A DNA stretch of 64,000 nt from Bacteriovorax sp. (GCA_028710485.1 JAQTTZ010000005.1:27454-91453); one strand, 5' to 3'; positions 17,446 to 27,352 are shown, counted from the stretch's first letter. The notes: generated by a model not told the origin, from the letters alone. Numbers and translations: made by a program.

Positions 17446-18351
17446 ATGATAGAAACGTCTCAACTTCAAACCTTAGTGGCCGTGACCCGCGCAAAAAGTT
17501 TTTCCAAAGCGGCCGAAAATCTCGGAGTTACTCAGTCGGCCATTAGTCAGAGTATCAAAAATCTCGAAAGCAAATTAGAAATCAAAATTTTTAAACGCTC
17601 TGGTAAAAATGTAGTCCTTACTCCTGAAGGGGAGAGACTTTATCAATTCGGAGCACATTTTATCTCTGAGATGAAGGATACTCTTGATGATCTGCAAAGT
17701 GATAAAGATACCATGCGGGGAAAAGTTCGAATTGGAACACTAACAGGTATTGGAAAAAGTTGGCTGGCCCATGAAATCGTCGAATACGCCAAAGAGAATC
17801 CGGACCTAAGATTGAGTGTGCGAATGGGACACCAGGAAGAGTTGCTTGCTGATTTTGAAAACAATCTATTGGATATTTTAGTGCTTCCTGAGGATGAACT
17901 TCCTACTCATGGAGAGCGTGAGTTTTTCCTAGAAGAGAAGTCGACTTTAGTTTTTCCTAAAGATCATGACGATTTTAATTTTAAAACCAAGCTTACTTTA
18001 GCAAGGCTTGAAGAGTTACCAACTGTTTTATTTGAAAAAGATGACCATCTTTTTTTTAAGTGGTGCCGCTCTAAATTCAAATCTACGCCTAAAAAAATAA
18101 ATGTCCGTTTTACGGTTAACTCTCACGGGCATATGCTTCAAGCGGTCTATGAAGGATTAGGGATTGCCGTGGTTCCTAATCATGTTTTAAATCGTTCATA
18201 TTTTAAAGATAAGGTTTCAACTCTCGGGGGAGAGTTTGAAATTCCTAGCGGAAAACTTTATATTGTTTATCAGAAAGAGTCTGAAAATCTGCTCCGTATA
18301 AAAAATACGATAGACCGCCTTCTTTCACACCGTGATACTTTTAAGATATGA
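17446..18351 (+). CDS. LysR-family transcriptional regulator
   Basis: 301 residues. N-terminal winged helix with the family signature (SFSKAAENLGVTQSAISQSIKNLE) and a type 2 periplasmic-binding-fold effector domain containing GLGIAVVPNHVL. GAGGGG precedes the ATG. The stop overlaps the next start (ATGA), so it is translationally coupled to the nucleotidyltransferase gene. The target and inducer cannot be read from sequence. Confidence 0.93.
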   Translation: MIETSQLQTLVAVTRAKSFSKAAENLGVTQSAISQSIKNLESKLEIKIFKRSGKNVVLTPEGERLYQFGAHFISEMKDTLDDLQSDKDTMRGKVRIGTLTGIGKSWLAHEIVEYAKENPDLRLSVRMGHQEELLADFENNLLDILVLPEDELPTHGEREFFLEEKSTLVFPKDHDDFNFKTKLTLARLEELPTVLFEKDDHLFFKWCRSKFKSTPKKINVRFTVNSHGHMLQAVYEGLGIAVVPNHVLNRSYFKDKVSTLGGEFEIPSGKLYIVYQKESENLLRIKNTIDRLLSHRDTFKI

Positions 18352-19544
18352 TTACAAAACTTTTGTCTTCTGAAATTCGCTTATTTTTAGAAGACATAGA
18401 GAATCTTGGTTTTTCATTGTGTTTAGTTGGTGGGATTACCAGAGATTATTTTTTAACTAATAAATTGGGCGTTGATTTAGATTTAGAAATTCGATCAGCT
18501 CCGGGCCTTGATATTTCTGTGGATACCTGGCCTTCCTATTATAAAAAACTTCACCGTTATTTAATTGAAAAGAATATACGTTATACCGAATTGCCTTACT
18601 TGATCACTCGAGTTTGTTTTGCGGAAAAAAATTTTGAGTTCTCCTCGCCCAGAGAAGAAGTTGATCTTCCTGGAAATTATACTCATCATCATTTCCAGGC
18701 GATACTCGATCCCAAATTATCTTATGATCTTTCTTTTAAAAGACGGGATTTTACAATTAATGCGATCGGAATTGAGTTGCATTTAAAATCTCCTCTATCT
18801 GAAAAACTTATTGATCCTTTTAATGGTCTAGATGATTTAAAAAATGGAATTTTGAGAAATATAACCGAAGAATTTTTTCTTGATTCAGTTCGCTTTTTAC
18901 GCCTGATTCGTTTTAAGTTAAAATTCGAAAATTTTGTCATCGAAGATAAACTTTTTTCAAAAATTAATTTTTTCAATCTCTCAGCACTTTCAATTCATCA
19001 TTTTAAAGAAGAGCTTTTTAAATCTCTCCCTGGCAAATTTTTAAACTTATTTTCTCATTTAGTGCTGTCAAAAAAATTAGTGATCCCTGAAGATTTTAAG
19101 TTTTTTACAAAATATACTTTTCCTGACTCCCTCTCGACTAAAGAGGAATTATTGGCCTATGTCTTTTTACAAAATGAAGACGACGCTGGTAAAGTTTCAT
19201 CTTTTTTTTCAATGCCCGAAAAAAAGTTAAAGGACTTAAAATCTTTTACTACTTCCTTTGATGCGATCCAACAAATGCATAAAGAAGATTTTCTCAGTAT
19301 ATTAAAACTGCCAACGGAAGAAGCACTTAAGCATGAATTATTCAAAGACTTAAAAAATTTAGATGAAAAAAGAGAATGGCAGTTTATTTTAAATTTGGGA
19401 TTAGAGGGAAATGCAATATTAATTGATTGGAATAATTGGAAAAATATCAAAGTAAGTACAACTGAACTTAGTTTACTTGCCCCCTCCCTGCGTTCATATT
19501 ATCAATATTATAAAACATTAAAAAAGGTTTTATTAAATGATTGA
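18348..19544 (+). CDS. tRNA CCA-adding enzyme / poly(A) polymerase family nucleotidyltransferase
   Basis: 398 residues. Class II nucleotidyltransferase head: LVGGITRD at about residues 27-33 and the metal-binding DLDLE at 43-47, then RRDFTINAIGIEL (motif with the template arginine region). These features fit either a CCA tRNA nucleotidyltransferase or a poly(A) polymerase; the C-terminal half is diverged, lysine/phenylalanine-rich and lacks an obvious HD phosphohydrolase signature. Overlaps LysR upstream by four bases and the acetyltransferase downstream by eight. Confidence 0.85.
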   Translation: MITKLLSSEIRLFLEDIENLGFSLCLVGGITRDYFLTNKLGVDLDLEIRSAPGLDISVDTWPSYYKKLHRYLIEKNIRYTELPYLITRVCFAEKNFEFSSPREEVDLPGNYTHHHFQAILDPKLSYDLSFKRRDFTINAIGIELHLKSPLSEKLIDPFNGLDDLKNGILRNITEEFFLDSVRFLRLIRFKLKFENFVIEDKLFSKINFFNLSALSIHHFKEELFKSLPGKFLNLFSHLVLSKKLVIPEDFKFFTKYTFPDSLSTKEELLAYVFLQNEDDAGKVSSFFSMPEKKLKDLKSFTTSFDAIQQMHKEDFLSILKLPTEEALKHELFKDLKNLDEKREWQFILNLGLEGNAILIDWNNWKNIKVSTTELSLLAPSLRSYYQYYKTLKKVLLND

Positions 19545-20076
19545 GATTTCAAAAATAAATACTATTGAAGATAAAATGGAATTTGAAGACATTGTTTTTC
19601 AAGTTAAGTCTATTTTTTATGCCTCTTCTTCACTGAAAGAATTTTCCTCACCGGAGAGGAAAGAAGCATTCTTTAAAAGATGGTGTGGTGATTATATTTC
19701 GCTTTTTCCTGAACAATTTACGCTCATGACTGAAGACAAAAAAGTTTTAGGATATTTGAGCGGATGTATGGACTCTTCATCGGCCATCTCAGTTCTTGAA
19801 GTGCCGGGTTTTAATCTTTTTAGCGATCTTTTCAGATCTTATCCTGCCCATTTTCATATAAATTTTCGTCCGGATTGCCGAGGACGAGGCCTGGGTAGTC
19901 AATTGGTTGAAGGTTATTGCGAAGATTTAAGAGAACAAGGAATTACGGGAGTTCACTTAGTGACTTCTCCTGGCGCCGCAAATATCATTTTTTATCAACG
20001 CTTAAGTTTTAGACATGAAGTTAAAAGAGAATTTAATCAAATGTGTCTACTTTTGATGGGGCGTTTACTGGAGTAA
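19537..20076 (+). CDS. GNAT-family N-acetyltransferase
   Basis: 179 residues; the acetyl-CoA binding motif A is RPDCRGRGLGSQLVEGY at about residues 112-128, followed by GVHLVTSPGAANIIFYQRLSF, the motif B region of GNAT enzymes. Third gene of a tightly overlapping set with lysR and the nucleotidyltransferase. Substrate unknown. Confidence 0.88.
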   Translation: MIEISKINTIEDKMEFEDIVFQVKSIFYASSSLKEFSSPERKEAFFKRWCGDYISLFPEQFTLMTEDKKVLGYLSGCMDSSSAISVLEVPGFNLFSDLFRSYPAHFHINFRPDCRGRGLGSQLVEGYCEDLREQGITGVHLVTSPGAANIIFYQRLSFRHEVKREFNQMCLLLMGRLLE

Positions 20077-20146
20077 TAAAGGCCATTATTAACCTCAGTA
20101 GAATTCAATTTAGTTTTGTGGTATGCTAGCTATAGAGGTTAGTTTT

Positions 20147-20575
20147 ATGGTCGATTTACAATCTATTCTGGCCGAACATCGCTCCAAAAAAAAAGGGGAT
20201 AGCTCTCACAATAAAGGTGGAGTCGGAACCGTACTGAAACCTACATCCTCAGAAATTCCAGATATTTTCTTTGATAAAATCATTGTCGATTATAAGTTAA
20301 GTCGCATCGAAATTTTGGTTCTTATGTATATCTATCGCCGAGTATGGTGCTTTCCCAATCTCCATCGTTCACATGGGATTTCACAAATGATGTCCCATAC
20401 TGAGATGGCAAAGAATATAAGCGTTGCTATTGAGGATGTCTATTCGGCCCTCAGAAAGCTGGAAGAGTACGATATGATACGTACGATAAGGGCCGGTCAA
20501 TATTTTTCACGTCGCTTTTTTTCTAAAGAAATGGATGAATTGTTTGAACAAATGTATGACGATTTCGAACTCTAA
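20147..20575 (+). CDS. Winged-helix DNA-binding protein
   Basis: 142 residues from ATG 20147, chosen over the upstream TTG/ATG at 20123 because GAGG lies eight bases before it. After a polar, Lys/Ser-rich first third, residues about 45-135 form a likely winged helix (LSRIEILVLMYIYRRV, HTEMAKNISVAIEDVYSALRKLEEYDMI, then a basic wing) resembling plasmid-initiator or HTH_36 type domains. Could be a stand-alone regulator. Confidence 0.65.
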   Translation: MVDLQSILAEHRSKKKGDSSHNKGGVGTVLKPTSSEIPDIFFDKIIVDYKLSRIEILVLMYIYRRVWCFPNLHRSHGISQMMSHTEMAKNISVAIEDVYSALRKLEEYDMIRTIRAGQYFSRRFFSKEMDELFEQMYDDFEL

Positions 20576-20652
20576 ATTCGAATTCTTTACTTCCAAAATA
20601 ATTCATGATCTCCTTATTTTAAATTATGAAACTGTTATGTAAGGGGACTATT

Positions 20653-21399
20653 TTGAACTCAATCACAAACCACCCAGAGCTTCTTGCTCTTCACAAATCC
20701 ATTTCTGAACACTCTATGTACAACAAAATTTTAACCGTCAGTGATTTAAAAATTATGATGGAAACCCATATCTTTGCTGTTTGGGATTTTATGTCTCTTT
20801 TAAAGCGCCTGCAAAGAGAGATAACTTGTGTGGAGCTTCCTTGGAAGCCGAGTCCTTATCCTGGTAAAATAGTTCGTTTAATTAATGAAATTGTTCTTGG
20901 TGAAGAAAGTGATCTTGATCAAAATGGTGAGGCCATCGATCATTTCAGCCTCTATTTAAAAGCAATGAATGAAATTGGAGCAAAGACTTCACATCTTAAA
21001 AATTTTATTGCAGACCAAGATTTTTCTAAGCTTACCAATGCTCAAAGAAACTTTGTTCAATTCCATCTAAATCTGGCAAATGCTGGCCTTATTCATGAAG
21101 TTGCGGCTTCATTTTTCTTTGGCCGGGAAAAATTAATTCCCGACATGTTTACTTCTATAATTACTGATTTGGAAAAAAATATTGAGGAGAGAGATCAAGA
21201 TCTTTTTCCCAATTTAAAATATTATCTTCTTCGTCACATAGAAATTGATGGTACTAAGCACGGCTCTCAAGCTGAAGAGTGTCTCGCAATAATCTGTGGA
21301 AATGATGAGAAAAAATGGGAAGAAGCGAGACTTTCAGGTGTAAAATCTTTGAAGCTGCGAATCGCTCTTTGGGATGAAGTCGAGAGCAGCTTAATATAA
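20653..21399 (+). CDS. DUF3050 family protein, heme-oxygenase-like fold
   Basis: About 248 residues from TTG 20653, which has AAGGGG six bases upstream; an in-frame ATG at 20626 lacks a ribosome binding site. HIFAVWDFMSLLKRLQ and the later EVAASFFFGREKLIPDMF are hallmark segments of DUF3050, a helical family related to heme oxygenase/PqqC-like di-iron or cofactor-less enzymes. Conserved His/Glu positions (METHIF, IHEVAASF, YLLRHIEIDGTKHG) could bind metal. Reaction unknown. Confidence 0.8.
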   Translation: MNSITNHPELLALHKSISEHSMYNKILTVSDLKIMMETHIFAVWDFMSLLKRLQREITCVELPWKPSPYPGKIVRLINEIVLGEESDLDQNGEAIDHFSLYLKAMNEIGAKTSHLKNFIADQDFSKLTNAQRNFVQFHLNLANAGLIHEVAASFFFGREKLIPDMFTSIITDLEKNIEERDQDLFPNLKYYLLRHIEIDGTKHGSQAEECLAIICGNDEKKWEEARLSGVKSLKLRIALWDEVESSLI

Positions 21400-21506
21400 T
21401 TTAAAAATATATTCTAAAATTCAAAAATTATATTTTCTTACATTCCTTTGAATTCAATCAAAGTTCTCTATACTCAATTTAGAAGTTATTTTTCAAGGAG
21501 GAAAAT

Positions 21507-22751
21507 ATGAGAACACTTTCATTACTGGTAGGTTTTCTGTGTTTGTTTACAGTTAATACCCAAGCCGCTCAAGCTAAATCGGCAGATGCATTTTTTAAAC
21601 GCTTTCAAGTTGTAAGATCAGCAGACGGAAAATTAGTTGGTATAAGAGATAGAACTCTTCCAGTGAATTTTTCGGTTGCTCCCTATGTAAAACTTATTAG
21701 ATCTCAATTATTAGCTGAGCAATCTCTAATGAGTCCACAAAATTTAGCAAGCGGAGAATACGACTCTGAAATTAAGAGCGTGATCGCTGAAGGTATGGAT
21801 CAAAATCTTTCCGGTGATCAGGCCAAATTTGATGAAAATGTTCAAGTTGTTGTTGATTCACTAAAAAAATTAGCAGTTTTGAATATTGATTTTATTTTTT
21901 CTCATGAGATTTTCCAAAATGTTGTGAACAAGTATCAAGGAAAGATGACTGATGCTATTATGCTACTAGATCCTACAATGATCGCGAATGTTAATGATTC
22001 ATCTTATTTTTATAAGAAGAATGTGACTTACAAAGCTGTGACTTGGGCATTAGATTTTGCTAGCAAGAGTATGTCTAATATTCCAATGTTGAATACAGTT
22101 AGCTACGTAATCGTTCAAGTGGAAAAACTAATCACTGAAAGAAGACAGTTTCACCAAAATATGCTTCTTCATTACTTAGAAAACTTCAAAGAAGAAGAGT
22201 TGGGATTAACTCATGATGAAGTAAATCTTATCTGGTCTTCGATCTATGAATCGCGTATTCAATGGTATGCATTTTGGGAATCAAACGCAGCTAAAAATGA
22301 CTGGGCCAAATACGGCGTGAATAATTTTTACCTGAACTTCAGAGCTGGGACGACTAATCTAAAAAATGCACAAAGTATTTATTCAGAAGTTAGCGATCGT
22401 ATGAACTATGCTTTTCAAAAAGTTACATTTAATAATGAAAAAGTTATTGTAAACCTTTTTGATAAAGAAAGTATGTTTCAAAATAGACCAGCAATTGCTT
22501 TCAACTATGATCGTCCAACACAAATAGTTCGTAAGCGTGTTGTTTTAAATCTTGCTCAACTTGGATTAAGTTTTGTTCCAATGAGTGCCACGATTAAAGA
22601 TTATGTCAGCTCTTTTATCAAGTCATTCTATGAGCAACAAAAAATTACTGAAGGTGCTCTTTATGGTTACTTCGAATCTAATGGTGATTCAAAAGGCCAA
22701 GAGCAAGTTCATGCTCAGTACTTAAATCCATTTGATGGCCTCGTTCTTTAA
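21507..22751 (+). CDS. Secreted protein of unknown function
   Basis: 414 residues with a clear signal peptide (hydrophobic LSLLVGFLCLFTV, likely cleavage after AQA near residue 25). The mature part is soluble, without cysteines, about half charged or polar, and I recognise no domain. AAGGAGG provides a strong ribosome binding site, and a strong terminator follows, so it is a single-gene unit probably expressed well. Confidence 0.75.
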   Translation: MRTLSLLVGFLCLFTVNTQAAQAKSADAFFKRFQVVRSADGKLVGIRDRTLPVNFSVAPYVKLIRSQLLAEQSLMSPQNLASGEYDSEIKSVIAEGMDQNLSGDQAKFDENVQVVVDSLKKLAVLNIDFIFSHEIFQNVVNKYQGKMTDAIMLLDPTMIANVNDSSYFYKKNVTYKAVTWALDFASKSMSNIPMLNTVSYVIVQVEKLITERRQFHQNMLLHYLENFKEEELGLTHDEVNLIWSSIYESRIQWYAFWESNAAKNDWAKYGVNNFYLNFRAGTTNLKNAQSIYSEVSDRMNYAFQKVTFNNEKVIVNLFDKESMFQNRPAIAFNYDRPTQIVRKRVVLNLAQLGLSFVPMSATIKDYVSSFIKSFYEQQKITEGALYGYFESNGDSKGQEQVHAQYLNPFDGLVL

Positions 22752-22775
22752 TTTTTTCATTTCTCCTCCCTTAAG

Positions 22776-22809
22776 GGTAGTGGTCATAATTTTGACCACT
22801 ACCTTTTTT
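22776..22809 (+). terminator. Intrinsic terminator of the secreted-protein gene
   Basis: Perfect 11-bp stem (GGTAGTGGTCA, 22776-22786; complement 22793-22803), six-base loop, then six T. Confidence 0.92.
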
Positions 22810-22938
22810 AAAATCTAAAATTCGTAAAAGCTTCGGCCAATAATTCTTAACGTCTAAAGTATGTAAAAAGTACAAAGTTTCCTGGTTTATTGGTTAAAAA
22901 TGATAGGATCTGCACTGAAATTTTTCCTAGGAAAATTA

Positions 22939-23838
22939 ATGGTACAGATCCTTTTTATTGCTTTTGTTTTGGTTCAGGCAGCTCGCGCGGGTCTAATTCC
23001 ATCGAATGACAGTCTAGATGCCATTTATGGCAAAGATGATAGAAGTTTTGTCGACAAAAAATCCAGTCCTAAAATTAATGAACTTTCTAAATCAATTGCT
23101 CTGATTATCTCTAAAGATATTGTTGAAAAAAAGTTTTTTTATTCAGATATTAATGCCAAATTATTAAGCGACTCTGATGGTATTAATTTATGCCTTGATG
23201 AAAAATTTTCCACTCACCATACTGTTAATTCTTGCACTGGTTTTTTGATTGGTGAAGATCTTGTGGCCAGTGCTGGACATTGTTTTTTTAGCGTTTCAGA
23301 TTGTGAGAGCAAGTTGATAGCTTTTAACGTCCAAACAAAAAACGAGATCAAAGAAGGTTATCGTGTTTTAAATCAAAATATTTATGAATGCAGTGAGATT
23401 GTCAGCAATGTTTTTGATGTTGAGGGATTTCAAGATTATGCCGTGATTCGTTTAAAGAAAAAAGTTTTTGGTGCAAAACCATTGAAGCTTAGAAGCACAG
23501 GATCAATAACCGCTAATGATCAGGTCTTCATGATTGGGCATCCAATGGGACTTCCCCTTGTCTCAACGAATAAGGCATTGGTTAATGATATTAGTAATCC
23601 TCATTTTTTTAGGGCAACACTCGATTCATTTGAGGGGAACTCCGGATCTCCGGTTTTTAATAGTAAAACTTTGGAAGTGGAAGGAATTTTAGTTAGTGGT
23701 CAAGAGGATTTTCTTCAAGATCAGTCTCTTCAATGTTATCGTGATCAGGTATACGATCAGGGCACAAAGAAGTCGCCAACACTAAAAGGCGAAGGAGTTA
23801 CTCGAATCAGAGATATCCAACCTTCTGTTGTACGCTAA
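22939..23838 (+). CDS. Secreted trypsin-like serine protease
   Basis: 299 residues from ATG 22939, preferred over 22900 because AGGA lies six bases upstream and a clean signal peptide (MVQILFIAFVLVQAARA) follows. The S1/V8-type triad is visible: His in ASAGHCF, Asp in FQDYAVIRL, Ser in GNSGSPVF. Four or more cysteines (CLDEKFS, CTGF, GHCF, DCES) suggest disulfides and periplasmic or external action. In a predatory bacterium such a protease could attack prey; this is speculation. Confidence 0.9.
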   Translation: MVQILFIAFVLVQAARAGLIPSNDSLDAIYGKDDRSFVDKKSSPKINELSKSIALIISKDIVEKKFFYSDINAKLLSDSDGINLCLDEKFSTHHTVNSCTGFLIGEDLVASAGHCFFSVSDCESKLIAFNVQTKNEIKEGYRVLNQNIYECSEIVSNVFDVEGFQDYAVIRLKKKVFGAKPLKLRSTGSITANDQVFMIGHPMGLPLVSTNKALVNDISNPHFFRATLDSFEGNSGSPVFNSKTLEVEGILVSGQEDFLQDQSLQCYRDQVYDQGTKKSPTLKGEGVTRIRDIQPSVVR

Positions 23839-23867
23839 ATGCTAATTAATGATCGTGAAAGGATTGT

Positions 23868-25151
23868 ATGGGACAAGTTGGATTTGGAAGTTACCGTATT
23901 AGCATTCGTTCAGTTGAGCATAGATTGGCGCTTACCACGGCCCTTAAGTTAGGTTGTCCATTAATTGATACCTCCGCTAACTACACCAACGGAGAATCAG
24001 AAGAATTGATCGGTGCTGTGTTAAGTGAAAATCCAGACTTCAGGCCAATCCTAGTTACGAAGGCCGGCTATATTCAAGGTCAAAATTTAAGGATTATTGA
24101 AGAATTAAATTCAAAAGGATTGGCGATTGAAGACTTGGTCGATTTGAGTGCTGATCTCAAACATTCTATCCATCCTGATTTTTTAAAAAACCAATTAGAT
24201 AATTCTCTTAAAAGATTGCAAAAAAATTCAATCGATATATTCTTACTTCATAATCCCGAATATTATTTTAAATCTGTTGGGGCCAGCCAGGAAGAGTATT
24301 ACCGTCGTATTGAAAAGGCCTTTCGGTATTTGGAAGAAGAAGTTCAATTAGGGAGAATTAAATCTTACGGTATCAGTTCAAATAATTTTGTTTTACCTAT
24401 CACTGATAGTGATGTGACAAACCTCGTGCGAGTTTTAGAAGTGGCCAAAAATATTTCTATTACAAACCATTTTACCACTATCCAGTTTCCATTTAATCTC
24501 ATTGAAATTGGGGCACTTGAAAAATTTGGAGAATACGGAGATCATAGTTTGTTGGAGCTGGCCCAAATGAATGGTCTAACGACTATGATCAATCGACCTC
24601 TCAATGCCTTCACTAATAATCAATTAGTGCGTCTGGCGACCTATGAATTTTTGACTGACAATTTTGATGAGAATAAAGCTAAAGAAGATTTTGAATCTGC
24701 CATGAAAATTATTGAAGAAAAGTGGAAGGCCACGTCCGTTGATGATGAGATGGCCCATGATTCAGATATTAACGAAGTGGGCCTTATAAAGCAGTTTAAA
24801 GAGTTGTGGAACACACTCCCGACTCCAGATGCTGTAGACCAAGTTTACCATGCTCATTTTTTTCCATTTCTCGCAGGAATTTGGGGGGCAGGTGGTTTAA
24901 CTCCTATAGAAGCTGCTCCATTTTATAAATTATTTGAACACTCTCAAATGTTTGCCAGAAAAAATATGTCTAAAAAGGCCCTCGAGTTTAAAGCTCAGGC
25001 CGCAAATATTGGACTTATCCCCAAGGAAATCAGTAGGCCATTTGCGGTCGAAGTAATAGAAACCTATCTTAACTATGGCTTTGATTTTGTTCTTTTAGGC
25101 ATGAGAAAAGTTGAATATGTTAATCAAGTTAGTCATCTCTTCCATTTATAA
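23868..25151 (+). CDS. Aldo/keto reductase family oxidoreductase with C-terminal extension
   Basis: 427 residues. The N-terminal (beta/alpha)8 half carries the family tetrad: Asp and Tyr in IDTSANYTNGESEELIG, Lys in LVTKAGYIQ, His in FLLHNPEYY. A normal member ends near 330 residues; here an extra helical segment is inserted or appended (about residues 260-350, DDEMAHDSDINEVGLIK). Ends with VLLGMRKVEYVNQV, the usual NADPH-site end of the family. AAGGA precedes the ATG. Confidence 0.88.
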   Translation: MGQVGFGSYRISIRSVEHRLALTTALKLGCPLIDTSANYTNGESEELIGAVLSENPDFRPILVTKAGYIQGQNLRIIEELNSKGLAIEDLVDLSADLKHSIHPDFLKNQLDNSLKRLQKNSIDIFLLHNPEYYFKSVGASQEEYYRRIEKAFRYLEEEVQLGRIKSYGISSNNFVLPITDSDVTNLVRVLEVAKNISITNHFTTIQFPFNLIEIGALEKFGEYGDHSLLELAQMNGLTTMINRPLNAFTNNQLVRLATYEFLTDNFDENKAKEDFESAMKIIEEKWKATSVDDEMAHDSDINEVGLIKQFKELWNTLPTPDAVDQVYHAHFFPFLAGIWGAGGLTPIEAAPFYKLFEHSQMFARKNMSKKALEFKAQAANIGLIPKEISRPFAVEVIETYLNYGFDFVLLGMRKVEYVNQVSHLFHL

Positions 25152-25192
25152 ATATTTATAAAATTACTCTTTAGGCAAAGATTGCCGACAAG

Positions 25193-25221
25193 TCTCCATC
25201 TACTATTTGATGGGGGTTTTT
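25193..25221 (+). terminator. Hairpin plus T-run at the junction of two genes
   Basis: TCTCCATC (25193-25200) pairs with GATGGGGG (25209-25216, two G-U pairs), loop of eight, followed by five T. It looks like an intrinsic terminator for the aldo/keto reductase gene, but its 3' arm also contains the only purine-rich stretch in front of the next start (GTG 25222), so it may instead control that ribosome binding site. Confidence 0.55.
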
Positions 25222-25722
25222 GTGCGAACACGTTTTGTAATACCAGTGGTTTTATTCTTTTCATTTGCCATTAGTGCAATGGCAAATGAAAAAGTTCTTT
25301 GTGTTGTCTCTAGTGATATCGATTCGGATATAGCAAAAATTAGCGTTGAGATGGATCAAGACAATCGTGGAATTGCGCATCTCTATCAAGATAGCTATCA
25401 CAATTCAAAATTAACAGCGAGAATCGAGCTCGCGGCCGAAGGTCTTAAAGAAGGTATAGTTCTCAATAGAAGAGATAAATATATCACGGTTCGTATGCAT
25501 AGTGATAACTTCGATCCTGAGCGAGGAGGAGTGCTTTATCTGGATACGCTTTACAGCGGGATAAGTGGAGAGAGAAGAGAGTATGAAATGGATCTCGCAA
25601 CAGATAAGACTGGACCAGTACTCATTCAAAATAAACAAAATTTTAGCAAAATAAATTTCGTCGCCAAAAGATCAAAAGTTTTTGGAGTGATTGGAATAGA
25701 AAAAGTTGTATTTGGAAATTAA
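25222..25722 (+). CDS. Small secreted or lipoprotein-like protein, unknown function
   Basis: 166 residues from GTG 25222. Upstream in-frame TTG/ATG at 25207/25210 would lie inside the hairpin loop. Signal peptide MRTRFVIPVVLFFSFAISAMA with likely cleavage before NEK. The mature part is beta-strand-like with a charged middle and one Cys near the start. No family recognised. Confidence 0.65.
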   Translation: MRTRFVIPVVLFFSFAISAMANEKVLCVVSSDIDSDIAKISVEMDQDNRGIAHLYQDSYHNSKLTARIELAAEGLKEGIVLNRRDKYITVRMHSDNFDPERGGVLYLDTLYSGISGERREYEMDLATDKTGPVLIQNKQNFSKINFVAKRSKVFGVIGIEKVVFGN

Positions 25723-25734
25723 GTTAAAAATAAG

Positions 25735-25771
25735 CTAAAAAGTGAGCAATTAATCTTTGCTCACTTTTTAG
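25735..25771. terminator. Bidirectional intrinsic terminator
   Basis: Perfect 15-bp inverted repeat (CTAAAAAGTGAGCAA, 25735-25749; complement 25757-25771) with 7-nt loop, A-tract on one side and T-tract on the other, between convergent genes. Confidence 0.92.
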
Positions 25772-25783
25772 ATTTAATAGTCA

Positions 25784-27352
25784 TTAGGCTTCGGCTTCGA
25801 GTGCTTTGTTCGAATCATTTTTGTTATTTACGGAAGTCAAAATTAAGACAATCGTTTGAATTAAAAAGAAAGACCCTAAGAAAATGGCCCCACCTTCACT
25901 AAATCCATAAGAGTGAAGTCCTGTCGCTAGAATATAATTAACTCCAAACCACGCCATCATAACACTCATGAAGGCCCCGGCAGTAATGGTGATGAAGCGA
26001 TCAGGTTTAATCCAGCTGGTATTACGTCCATGGAGAATCACCATATAAGTCATAAGAACAATTAAGCTCCAAGTCTCTTTTGGATCCCATCCCCAGAATC
26101 TTCCCCAAGAATAATCGGCCCAAACACCGCCCAGAATAACTCCACCAGCGAGCATGGTCGTTCCCCATTTTAAGGTGGTGTAGATAATTTCTGCAAAATT
26201 TAATTCTTCTTTTTTAGTGATCTTTCCCCATTTGCGTTTGAAGAGAACTGTATTGGCGAGAATCCAGCTAAGTGCCAAGGCCCCGTAAGAAAGAATAACC
26301 ATTGTTACGTGAGTTGAAAGCCAGAAGTTATCGCGAAGAACTGGCACTAATGGAGAAATGGTTGCCGTTAGCATTCCGTTGGCAAAATTAAGCATCATCA
26401 ATGTACAAACATTATAGGCAAGTCCCATATAGACAAAAAGTTTTTCTTTTTTTAAGTGGCCTAAAATTAAGGCCAGAGTGAGAGATCCAAATCCAGAAAA
26501 GAGAACAGTTTCATACATATTGGTAATGGGCGCACGTCCAGAAATAATGACTCTAAGGGCGATCAAGATTAATTGAACAACGGCCGAAACAGAGGCAAGT
26601 CCTAAGGCGATATTAAAATTTTTAAAAAGTACCAGCGCCGCGAGAGCAAGAATCGTAAGAGTTAATGCCCAAGTTGCAAGACCTGCTTTGGCATAATAAA
26701 GCTCAAGTTCATATTTTTGGTTACCATTCACAAGATCAAACTCAGTCTTAGTTTTAAGTAGCACAGGAAGAAATGGATCATTTGGAGAGATGGCCTTTTG
26801 TGCGATAACTTTATCTTCAGTTAAATAAACGATTAATGGCCGCCATTCAATATGATTATTAATATTATCGGCCAACAGCCAATTTTCTCCTGACTTAATT
26901 TCTTTATAAAGAAAAATGCTGTCGTAGAGTTTTCCAATCGCTTTTTTATAAGAAGCATTGTCTTTAATCATTCGTGCTTCAGACTTGATCGCTTCTTCTC
27001 GCGGAAGCAGGTCTTCATACAAGATTGTGTGTTGGTCCTTAGCAAGGCCTAAAAATTTCATCAAATCAACGTGGTCAATTCGAGCTTCTAATTTTAATTC
27101 GCTTGGAAGTCCCATGCCATTTAAAGACAGAAGGCAATATGCTTCAACGGCACTGAGGTCGTTGAGTTTTGATTTCCCCGTTAATGTCTTTATTACTTCA
27201 GAGGCATGGACATAAAGTGGTTTAACTCGTCCACCTTGAAGAATAGGAAGTACTTCCAGGTCTTTTTTACAAAAATAAGTTTCAGCAAAAAGAGTTGTGC
27301 TTATAGTGCTCAGTAAAAGAAAAAGCATAGGAAGAATAATTATTTTTTTCAT
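25784..27352 (-). CDS. ccsA: Cytochrome c assembly protein CcsA (ResC), with N-terminal extension
   Basis: System II heme handler that with ResB exports heme and ligates it to apocytochromes. 522 residues: signal/anchor, a periplasmic region of about 200 residues, then eight or so membrane helices containing the tryptophan-rich WWD motif (WGRFWGWDPKETW) and flanking conserved histidines (LSTHVTMVILSYGAL, ILHGRNTSW). The start overlaps the resB stop by four bases. Confidence 0.95.
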   Translation of the reverse strand: MKKIIILPMLFLLLSTISTTLFAETYFCKKDLEVLPILQGGRVKPLYVHASEVIKTLTGKSKLNDLSAVEAYCLLSLNGMGLPSELKLEARIDHVDLMKFLGLAKDQHTILYEDLLPREEAIKSEARMIKDNASYKKAIGKLYDSIFLYKEIKSGENWLLADNINNHIEWRPLIVYLTEDKVIAQKAISPNDPFLPVLLKTKTEFDLVNGNQKYELELYYAKAGLATWALTLTILALAALVLFKNFNIALGLASVSAVVQLILIALRVIISGRAPITNMYETVLFSGFGSLTLALILGHLKKEKLFVYMGLAYNVCTLMMLNFANGMLTATISPLVPVLRDNFWLSTHVTMVILSYGALALSWILANTVLFKRKWGKITKKEELNFAEIIYTTLKWGTTMLAGGVILGGVWADYSWGRFWGWDPKETWSLIVLMTYMVILHGRNTSWIKPDRFITITAGAFMSVMMAWFGVNYILATGLHSYGFSEGGAIFLGSFFLIQTIVLILTSVNNKNDSNKALEAEA

